Positions 1 to 4,609 of a stretch of 6,313 nt of DNA are shown one piece after another (within the stretch, counting starts at the first letter, position 1; each line of letters opens with the position of its first letter). A model generated the notes under the pieces. The model was given only the letters and a program-made list of their open reading frames with translations. It did no database searches and had not been told where the DNA came from. Where the stretch lies: NCBI GenBank assembly GCA_017995665.1, contig JAGOIM010000094.1, positions 1-6,313 on the forward strand, read 5' to 3'. The position numbers and the translations under genes were made by a program. The stretch comes from Anaerolineaceae bacterium. GTDB taxonomy: Bacteria; Chloroflexota; Anaerolineae; Anaerolineales; Anaerolineaceae.

Positions 1-40
1 CAGAAAGTAGATTGTGAAACTTTTCATAAACAAACCCCCT

Positions 41-47
41 AAAGGAG
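41..47 (+). promoter_or_regulatory. Shine-Dalgarno site that fixes the OsmC-family start
   Basis: AAAGGAG lies at 41-47, five bases before the ATG at 53. An in-frame GTG at 14 would add 13 residues (Lys/Pro-rich, unlike the family), but those codons would run through this site and I see no comparable site before 14. The ATG at 53 is therefore chosen. Confidence 0.8.
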
Positions 48-52
48 AAAAA

Positions 53-466
53 ATGGGAATCCAATTATCTTTAACCGCAGAATGTACCGATAAATTCAGA
101 GTCGTAACCAACGTAATGGGACACGAATATGTCATGGACGAACCTGTTGAAGCAGGTGGCGATGACACCGGTGCCGTTCCAGGCGCGATGTTGATGGTTG
201 CACTTGCAGGCTGCAAGGCAATGGTCGCACGCATGTATATTGACAAGCACGACCTTCCTGTGCGCAATATCGAAATTAAGCTCGATTCTGATTTCGACCA
301 AAAAGGAAGCGACTTCGACCTCACCATGAACACAGACATCGTCATCGATGGCGATTTGACCGAAGAGCAACTGGCAACCCTGACCCGCTATATCAACAGC
401 CAATGCCCGGTTCAAAAAATTCTTGAACAACCAAACACACTCAACACCACCGTCCGCCTGAAGTAA
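53..466 (+). CDS. OsmC/Ohr-family protein (137 aa)
   Basis: This is a small cytoplasmic protein of the OsmC/Ohr superfamily. Many members reduce organic or fatty-acid hydroperoxides with a pair of cysteines; others have no proven role. Seen in the sequence: an N-terminal beta-rich part with a GGDDTG turn (residues 35-40), then the typical helix entry GAVPGAMLMVALAGCKA with Cys54, and the second family cysteine at Cys118 in SQCPVQ. The two-cysteine layout suggests a catalytically competent thiol peroxidase. Length and both cysteine contexts match the short OsmC-like proteins (YhfA-like size), but I cannot assign Ohr, OsmC or YhfA subfamily by eye, so no symbol is given. The start is set by the strong ribosome site at 41-47. 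It ends at a TAA and is followed 27 bp later by an intrinsic terminator, so it is not cotranscribed with the DUF438 gene. Its promoter is outside the window or within the first 40 bases; none is clear. Confidence 0.93.
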   Translation: MGIQLSLTAECTDKFRVVTNVMGHEYVMDEPVEAGGDDTGAVPGAMLMVALAGCKAMVARMYIDKHDLPVRNIEIKLDSDFDQKGSDFDLTMNTDIVIDGDLTEEQLATLTRYINSQCPVQKILEQPNTLNTTVRLK

Positions 467-493
467 ACGCTTCAAGCTTGCGTGAGATAAATT

Positions 494-527
494 ATCCGTG
501 CGAATGCTCGTCCGCACGGATTTTTTT
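494..527 (+). terminator. Intrinsic terminator after the OsmC-family gene
   Basis: ATCCGTGCG (494-502) pairs perfectly over 9 bp with CGCACGGAT (513-521) around a 10-base loop and runs straight into seven T (521-527). This is a textbook rho-independent terminator for the + strand. It separates the OsmC-family transcript from the DUF438 gene. Confidence 0.9.
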
Positions 528-532
528 GTTTC

Positions 533-567
533 CTGTTTCCCGCTTCCCGTTCCCCGTTTCCTGTCTA
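533..567 (+). repeat. Heptanucleotide tandem repeat, array 1
   Basis: Five successive 7-bp units start at 533, 540, 547, 554 and 561, each opening with C-C/T-G followed by four mostly pyrimidine bases (for example CCGCTTC at 540 and CCGTTTC at 554). A sixth, degenerate unit (TTGTTTC, 526-532) overlaps the T-run of the terminator. The period is exactly seven with no slippage. It is noncoding and lies between the terminator and the DUF438 promoter region. Arrays with the same period and similar consensus occur at 2949-2990 (reverse orientation) and 3199-3226. Confidence 0.7.
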
Positions 568-586
568 AATCCCCTCCCACAGTTTT

Positions 587-601
587 AATATTTATGATAT
601 T
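587..601 (+). promoter_or_regulatory. Candidate promoter -10 and AT-rich operator upstream of the DUF438 gene
   Basis: AATAT (587-591), a 5-base spacer and ATATT (597-601) form a perfect inverted repeat. TATGAT (593-598), a five-of-six match to the sigma-70 -10 consensus, lies inside it, about 54 bp before the start codon. No good -35 box is visible 16-18 bp upstream, where the sequence is C-rich. Overlap of a dyad with a -10 box is how a repressor or FNR/CRP-like regulator could act, but AT-rich dyads this short also arise by chance. Confidence 0.25.
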
Positions 602-651
602 CTTAAAGAAATTAAACAGGAGCCCATCCTGAAACACTCATAAGGAGAAAG

Positions 652-1824
652 ATGAGCGAATTTTTAGACAATTCAACCAAACGCAAAGAAGCGGTTAAAA
701 ATATTATTCGCCTTTTACATGAAGGCAAAACAGTTGAAGAACTTCATGAAGAGTTTGGCCCCATCATCGCCGGGGTCAGCGCCCTCGATATCGCCGCAGC
801 CGAACGCGAAGTAATTGCCGAAGGCTTACCGGTTTCGGAAGTGCAAAAACTTTGTGATTTGCACGTCAAAGTTTTTCAAAGCGGTTTGGAAAACGACCCC
901 ACCCCCGAAAACCTTCCCGGACATCCACTTTTTGATTTTCGCACCGAAAACGAACTGATCGAACGCAGTCTTGAGGCGATTGGCTCTCTCGTTTTGCAAT
1001 ACACCGCCGGAGATCAATCTGTGCTGCAAAAAATTCGTGAAAGCGCAAAAAGCCTGGAACTGGTGCCGTCCCATTACGACAAAAAAGAAAATATGATTTT
1101 TCCCGTTCTCGAAAAATACGGCTTTGATGGACCCTCCCGCGTGATGTGGGGTGTCGATAACGAAATTCGGGATGCCCTGCGCGCCTTTGCCGAGCTGCTC
1201 AACCAGGATCAGCCCCTCGGCATAACCCTCGAGAGCCGCTTCAACACTTTCTCTGACAAAGCCAAAGACATGATTTATAAGGAAGAAAAGGTTTTGATTC
1301 CGGAATCATTGGCTCGCTTCAGCGAAGCCGATTGGGCACAGATGGCAAATGAAGTCGCCGGAACGGTTGGCAAAATTGAAGAGGAACGCCCAAACAACTT
1401 CTACCAAGCCGACCATAGCAGCGAGATTCCCTTAAAAACCGGTTTTTTGACGGTGGAACAGCTCGACCTGATGCTTACCAATTTGCCGATTGACGTTACT
1501 TTCGTGGATGAAAACGACAAAGTTCGCTATTTCACCCAAGGTAAGGAACGCATTTTTACCCGCACCGCTGCCATCATCGGCCGGGATGTTCAAAACTGCC
1601 ATCCCCCGCAAAGCATGCACGTTGTTCAGAAGATTTTGGATGAATTCAAAGCCGGAACCAAAGACCTTGCAGAATTTTGGATTCCGATGGGTGAAGCCTT
1701 CGTCCATATTCGCTATTTTGCCCTTCGCGATGAAAACGGAGCTTACAAAGGCGTGATTGAAGTTTCTCAAAATGTCGCTTCAATTCGGGCTTTGGAAGGC
1801 GAACGCCGCCTGCTGGATTGGTAA
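652..1824 (+). CDS. DUF438 - hemerythrin-like - PAS domain protein (390 aa)
   Basis: This is a predicted soluble sensor or gas-binding protein with three domains: DUF438 (about residues 14-80, with the LCDLHVKVF segment), a hemerythrin-like four-helix bundle (about 90-235), and a C-terminal PAS domain (about 268-388). Hemerythrin signatures seen are GHP with His91, the HYDKKENMIFP helix with His141 and Glu146, and YKEEKVLIP with Glu211/Glu212. The PAS part holds the signature NCHPPQS (residues 314-320), an AEFWI segment and RYFALRD, all typical of DUF438-type PAS domains. Length is close to the usual size of about 400. No transmembrane segment, kinase, GGDEF or DNA-binding domain is attached, so any output is unknown; such proteins are generally linked to O2, NO or redox sensing in anaerobes. 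Oddity: Asp169 (MWGVDNE) stands where relatives, as I remember them, usually have His, which would remove an iron ligand. Translation starts at an ATG with AAGGAG at 642-647. A REPIN-like element, not a standard terminator, follows the stop. Confidence 0.93.
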   Translation: MSEFLDNSTKRKEAVKNIIRLLHEGKTVEELHEEFGPIIAGVSALDIAAAEREVIAEGLPVSEVQKLCDLHVKVFQSGLENDPTPENLPGHPLFDFRTENELIERSLEAIGSLVLQYTAGDQSVLQKIRESAKSLELVPSHYDKKENMIFPVLEKYGFDGPSRVMWGVDNEIRDALRAFAELLNQDQPLGITLESRFNTFSDKAKDMIYKEEKVLIPESLARFSEADWAQMANEVAGTVGKIEEERPNNFYQADHSSEIPLKTGFLTVEQLDLMLTNLPIDVTFVDENDKVRYFTQGKERIFTRTAAIIGRDVQNCHPPQSMHVVQKILDEFKAGTKDLAEFWIPMGEAFVHIRYFALRDENGAYKGVIEVSQNVASIRALEGERRLLDW

Positions 1825-1849
1825 AAAGATCAAAATTTGTTGAATCATG

Positions 1850-2012
1850 CGTAGGGCGGGATTGAATGGGTTTTAGGCTTTGTGATTGTTAAGCGTTGCG
1901 CCCATTCAATCCGCCGTTGAGATCCTATGGTGCAAGACCAAAACAAGGCGGATTGAAGATGGGATTTTGCAAAATAATCTCAATACTTGAACATCTTCAA
2001 TCTCGCCCTACG
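1850..2012. repeat. REPIN-like composite: two inverted long hairpins with GTAG feet
   Basis: Hairpin 1 pairs 1855-1870 with 1901-1915 (GGCGG, ATTGAATGGG against its complement) around a 30-base loop. Hairpin 2 pairs 1947-1961 with 1992-2007 around a 30-base loop. Each hairpin has one extra base in its outer arm at the same place (GGCGGG versus GGCGG; GGCGAG versus GGCGG). The outer ends are themselves inverted repeats: GTAGGGCGGGATTGAA (1851-1866) against the complement of 1996-2011, with 15 of 16 matching. GTAG precedes hairpin 1 and its complement CTAC follows hairpin 2, as in REP sequences mobilised by RAYT (TnpA-REP) transposases. It fills the gap between two convergent genes, where it could act as a two-way transcript end or mRNA stabiliser. 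It carries no ORF. A MITE with long terminal inverted repeats is the alternative reading; I see no convincing target-site duplication. Confidence 0.75.
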
Positions 2013-2049
2013 AATTTTGTAATTTACAAACAAGCCTAAAATGGAGAAT

Positions 2050-2937
2050 CTAAGGTTTCAATAATCCCTTCATCGCCAAACCGAGATGAGCGATGATGTC
2101 CGAAGGTAATGTCGCTGCCGGATGTCCAAGCCTCTCAAGCGCAAGCAATGCAGCCTCAGCATGCAGCCAAACGGCCAGGCTTGCCGCATCAAAGGCTGGC
2201 AGACCCTGAGCAAGATAGCCGACTATCAGCCCTGCCAAAACGTCGCCGCTTCCGCCATGCGCCAAAGCCGAATTTGCAAATTCCAAAACCCGGCATTCAC
2301 CCTCAGGCGAGACGATCAGGCTATTGGCTCCTTTGAGAAGTAAAGTCGCCCGCCATTTATTGGCATAGCGCAGAGCAAGTTCCTGGCGATTTTGCTTTAT
2401 TTTTTCGAGAGGCAAGCCGGTCAAGCGCGAAAATTCCATTTCATGTGGAGTAAGAATCACATTTTCCGGCAAAGATTTTTGCCATTCAGCATCCTGACTG
2501 AGGATGTTCAAAGCATCTGCATCAATCACCACCGGTTTCGTATGATAATTTTTGCGGATTTCTCCTAAAAGGCTATAAACCATGAATCTTGTCGCTTCAG
2601 ATTGCCCCAAACCCGGACCGATGAGAACTGCATCTTTATCTTTTAGAAACTCCACAGGAAAATGCAACTCGCTTTCATTCGGCAAAACCAACCATATCGC
2701 TTCCGGAATCGCCGCGGCAAGCGGGCTGTGAATGCTTTCAGGAATGGCAGCAAAAACCAAGCCCGCCCCACTGCGCAAAGCCGCCCCAATTGCCAGGTTT
2801 GCCGCTCCGGTAAATTGTTGCGAACCGGCAATCAGCAAAGCTTTCCCAAATGTGCCCTTATGCGAATCATCAGATCGCTTGGGCAAAAGAAGAGCTGCTA
2901 ATTTCGACGTGATGGGCAATGCTTTCGAAGCGTTCAT
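2050..2937 (-). CDS. nnrD: ADP/ATP-dependent NAD(P)H-hydrate dehydratase (295 aa)
   Basis: NnrD dehydrates (S)-NADHX and (S)-NADPHX, the damaged hydrated cofactors, back to NADH and NADPH, using ADP (or ATP in some lineages). It belongs to the ribokinase-like CARKD/YjeF C-terminal family and acts in the cytoplasm. Motifs in order, with ATG as residue 1: HKGTFGKALLIAGS (26-39), SGAGLV (56-61), GPGLG (107-111), VIDADALN (137-144), LTPHEMEFSRL (162-172), LLLKGANSLI (199-208) and AHGGSGDVLAGLI (226-238) with the expected catalytic Asp232. Length suits the dehydratase domain alone: the NnrE epimerase domain often fused in front is absent, so the epimerase must be encoded elsewhere or be missing. 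The ATG at 2937 is preferred; an in-frame TTG at 2943 would add two residues. Neither has a Shine-Dalgarno site, and a TACAAT box sits just upstream, suggesting a leaderless message. It converges on the DUF438 gene and is separated from the MFS gene by 279 bp, so it is probably transcribed alone. Confidence 0.94.
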   Translation of the reverse strand: MNASKALPITSKLAALLLPKRSDDSHKGTFGKALLIAGSQQFTGAANLAIGAALRSGAGLVFAAIPESIHSPLAAAIPEAIWLVLPNESELHFPVEFLKDKDAVLIGPGLGQSEATRFMVYSLLGEIRKNYHTKPVVIDADALNILSQDAEWQKSLPENVILTPHEMEFSRLTGLPLEKIKQNRQELALRYANKWRATLLLKGANSLIVSPEGECRVLEFANSALAHGGSGDVLAGLIVGYLAQGLPAFDAASLAVWLHAEAALLALERLGHPAATLPSDIIAHLGLAMKGLLKP

Positions 2938-2943
2938 ATACAA

Positions 2944-2949
2944 ATTGTA
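2944..2949 (-). promoter_or_regulatory. Candidate -10 box for a leaderless nnrD transcript
   Basis: On the - strand TACAAT (2949 down to 2944) matches five of six bases of the -10 consensus and ends six bases before the nnrD ATG at 2937. A start of transcription at the usual distance would fall on or next to the ATG, and no ribosome site is visible there. A -35 element is weak: the expected region lies inside the heptamer array at 2949-2990, with only TTCTCC at 2973-2968 at 18-bp spacing. Confidence 0.35.
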
Positions 2950-2990
2950 CCGCAGGGAGCGGCAAACGGAGAACGGGTTGCGGGATGCGG
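2949..2990 (-). repeat. Heptanucleotide tandem repeat, array 2 (reverse orientation)
   Basis: Read on the - strand, five 7-bp units begin with CCG exactly every seven bases (first bases at 2990, 2983, 2976, 2969 and 2962; for example CCGTTTG at 2969-2963). A sixth, degenerate unit beginning CTG (2955-2949) runs up to the nnrD -10 box. The last four bases vary between units. Period and consensus match array 1, which is in the opposite orientation. The array covers the position where an nnrD -35 element would lie. Confidence 0.7.
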
Positions 2991-3022
2991 GTGACCTAAA
3001 AGTGTACGGGCGGGCTCAGAAA

Positions 3023-3094
3023 AGATTAGACTATCTAAGCCCAACAAAGTTCTTGTTAGAGGTTCAACAGGAATTCAGAATCAATGCCTCTTAA
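3023..3094 (+). pseudogene. Possible C-terminal remnant of an IS3/IS481-type transposase
   Basis: One open stretch ending in TAA at 3092-3094 encodes RLDYLSPTKFLLEVQQEF plus five residues. This resembles the end of DDE integrase-type transposases, where an RPH-x-x-L-x-Y-x-TP-x-EF-x pattern closes the catalytic core. The RPH part that should precede it is absent: upstream codons read VYGRAQK and then enter the heptamer array, so any homology stops near 3020. Downstream, a T-rich stretch to about 3120 (with TTTTTTGTTGACGACCC) could be the outer end of the element. Only about 23 residues support this, with no detectable partner end, so a chance match remains possible. Confidence 0.35.
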
Positions 3095-3126
3095 GTTTTT
3101 GTCCGATTTTTTGTTGACGACCCAGA

Positions 3127-3195
3127 CTAAGCGCCAAGAGCCAAGGGGGTTCTTCTGGAAATTGCTCCTTGGCTCTTAGCACTTGGCACTAACAT
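3127..3195. repeat. Inverted pair of CTTGGCN heptamer arrays
   Basis: On the + strand, 7-bp units begin at 3168, 3175, 3182 and, degenerate, 3189 (CTTGGCT, CTTAGCA, CTTGGCA and a decayed copy). On the - strand, units of the same consensus begin at 3145 (CTTGGCT) and 3138 (CTTGGCG), and a partial CTTAG ends at 3127. The two arrays face each other and form an 11-bp perfect stem (3136-3146 with 3167-3177), extendable to 3133-3148/3165-3180 with one mismatch and one G-T pair around a 16-base loop. It lies just past the MFS gene stop, but without a T-run on either strand it is not a classical terminator. The consensus differs from arrays 1-3 but the period is the same. Confidence 0.7.
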
Positions 3196-3198
3196 CCT

Positions 3199-3226
3199 CT
3201 GTTTCCTGCCAACTGCCTACTCTCCG
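3199..3226 (+). repeat. Heptanucleotide tandem repeat, array 3, overlapping the MFS stop codon
   Basis: Four 7-bp units begin at 3199, 3206, 3213 and 3220: three open with CTG (CTGTTTC, CTGCCAA, CTGCCTA) and the fourth with CTC. The first is identical to the unit at 533-539 in array 1. The third contains the complement of the MFS stop codon (3217-3219), so the array reaches the last codons of that gene. It is separated by three bases (3196-3198) from the neighbouring CTTGGCN array. Confidence 0.55.
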
Positions 3227-4452
3227 ATCGAAGCAGTAATTTGCGCAGCTCTTGCTTTTCGATTCCCGCGTATGCTGAAGACGAAAAGACCGGTCATCAA
3301 CAAACTGACAACGGTTAAAATCAGCCAAATCTGACTCGGCTGAGCCAAATTTTCCAAGGCTGCCGCAATCAGCGGAACGCCGGCAGCAATCCCGAAGCTG
3401 TTCGCAAATTGAACACTACCGTAATATTTGCTGTAATTTTCTTTCCCGAAGAAGTAATTTGTCAGCCAGGTAACCGAAACGGTGCCGACGGCCATACCGA
3501 TTCCAATACAGATTAACATCAAAATCAAAACCGGAGTTGATTGAATAAAAACCATGACGCCCAAACTGAGGCTCATCAGCAAAGCGCTTGTGATTGTTCC
3601 GATCATTGCACCCATGCGGTCATAGAGGCCACCCAGCACAAATTTACCAAAAACCAATGAGGCCGAATAGGCGGCGGTTATGATCGAGATATGGCTGACT
3701 GCGAAGTTGAGGTCTTTTAGATAAGTCGGCAGGTTCGACAAAACTGCTCCACCGGTTACACCGGTCAGAAAAGCCGCCAGCAAAAAAGCCCAAAACCAAG
3801 TGCTTTTCTGGGGGTTTTGAATTTCCAGCTTGCTTTCCTGGCTTTGCTCAGGGCTTTTGGCTTGGACCTCATCTTTCGTTAACCGCGTCGCCAAAATTGC
3901 ACTAGGCAGGGTTAGGGCAAAAACGGAAATCGCAATCAAACGATAACCGGGTTGCCAATTTCCACCGCTGATCATGTTGTTGATGATTGGGTTGAGAATC
4001 ATCGCCCCCAGCCCGCTTCCAGCCAGGGCAGCGCTAAGCGCAAAGCCTGTATTTTTGCTAAAATGACGCGTAATCATGATTGAAACCGGAATTATCGAGA
4101 TGCCACCATAGGTCAACCCGACCAAAAGCGAGAGGAAATAAAACTGATAGATATTCGTTGCAAAGCTCATCCCCAAAACAGCCAGTCCAAAAACAATGAC
4201 GCCAATCACCATCGGCTTCGCCAGAGGTTTCTTTGCATAAAAATTGCCCCAAAAGAGTGCAGCGACCATCGATGAAAGCGAAGTAATCGTTCCTGTCAAA
4301 GCAAAAGACGCTCGACTCACCCCCAGACTTTCCGAAACAACAGGGTAAAAAATACTCGAGACCACGGTTACAATCCCCATGGTTGTCGCCATAATCAAAA
4401 CACTGGCGAAGAGGATGACGATATTCGTTAAGCTATCTTGGCTTTTTTTCAT
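3217..4452 (-). CDS. MFS transporter, OFA/monocarboxylate-like (411 aa)
   Basis: This is an inner-membrane secondary transporter of the major facilitator superfamily. About twelve hydrophobic helices are visible (roughly residues 10-36, 50-71, 80-97, 103-125, 137-159, 170-188, 219-240, 252-275, 281-303, 307-329, 345-366 and 373-394), with a charged cytoplasmic loop at 189-218 (rich in E, Q, S, K) between the two six-helix halves. RHFSKNTGFALSAALAGSGLG (129-149) and FFGKENYSKYYG (334-345) resemble the oxalate/formate antiporter and monocarboxylate transporter branch, so a small organic acid is the likeliest substrate; this is inference. The MFS loop motif is clear after TM8 (GGLYDRMG, 274-281) but degenerate after TM2 (GNFYAKKP, 69-76). 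The ATG at 4452 opens MKKSQDS; the site before it (GGGAA about 15 bases upstream) is a poor ribosome site. A TACAAT at 4510-4505 could be its -10 box, without a clear -35. It follows the peptidase's terminator, so it is its own transcription unit. Its stop codon lies in a heptamer array. Confidence 0.92.
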   Translation of the reverse strand: MKKSQDSLTNIVILFASVLIMATTMGIVTVVSSIFYPVVSESLGVSRASFALTGTITSLSSMVAALFWGNFYAKKPLAKPMVIGVIVFGLAVLGMSFATNIYQFYFLSLLVGLTYGGISIIPVSIMITRHFSKNTGFALSAALAGSGLGAMILNPIINNMISGGNWQPGYRLIAISVFALTLPSAILATRLTKDEVQAKSPEQSQESKLEIQNPQKSTWFWAFLLAAFLTGVTGGAVLSNLPTYLKDLNFAVSHISIITAAYSASLVFGKFVLGGLYDRMGAMIGTITSALLMSLSLGVMVFIQSTPVLILMLICIGIGMAVGTVSVTWLTNYFFGKENYSKYYGSVQFANSFGIAAGVPLIAAALENLAQPSQIWLILTVVSLLMTGLFVFSIRGNRKARAAQITASIGE

Positions 4453-4548
4453 AAAGGCTTTTTTATTTCCCGGTTAATGCAAGTCATTGATTTATCACCG
4501 CATGATTGTAAAGCATAACGCAGTTTTGAGGGGATTATTCGATTTTGG

Positions 4549-4576
4549 AAAAAGGGCCGGGTTGAAACCCAGCCCT
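4549..4576 (-). terminator. Intrinsic terminator after the C11 peptidase gene
   Basis: On the - strand AGGGCTGGGT (4576-4567) pairs with ACCCGGCCCT (4562-4553) over 10 bp, one pair being G-U, around a 4-base loop, followed by four to five T (4553-4549). On the + strand the G-U pair becomes a C-A mismatch, so the hairpin is best suited to transcripts from the right. It begins 34 bases after the peptidase stop codon. Confidence 0.8.
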
Positions 4577-4609
4577 AAACATCAAAATATTCTTCGAAAA
4601 ATCTAAACC

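Noticed and set aside
14..52. GTG at 14 as start of the OsmC-family protein
   Set aside because: It would translate through the strong Shine-Dalgarno site at 41-47 and add a stretch not seen in the family.
71..637. Open frame of 188 codons on the - strand opposite the OsmC-family gene
   Set aside because: It lies antisense to a clearly recognised gene, crosses its terminator hairpin and heptamer array, and its product is Cys/His-rich without any family pattern.
467..651. Cotranscription of the OsmC-family and DUF438 genes as a redox-stress operon
   Set aside because: A strong terminator at 494-527 and a 185-bp gap separate them; only co-location is supported.
1432..1770. Open frame of 112 codons on the - strand within the DUF438 gene
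   Set aside because: It is antisense to the conserved PAS domain and has no recognisable domain.
3133..3180. Hairpin after the MFS stop as an intrinsic terminator
   Set aside because: The stem is good but neither strand has a T-run after it, and the structure is explained by facing heptamer repeats.
2949..3226. CRISPR array or leader
   Set aside because: Repeats are 7 bp with no spacers of uniform length, and no cas genes are present.
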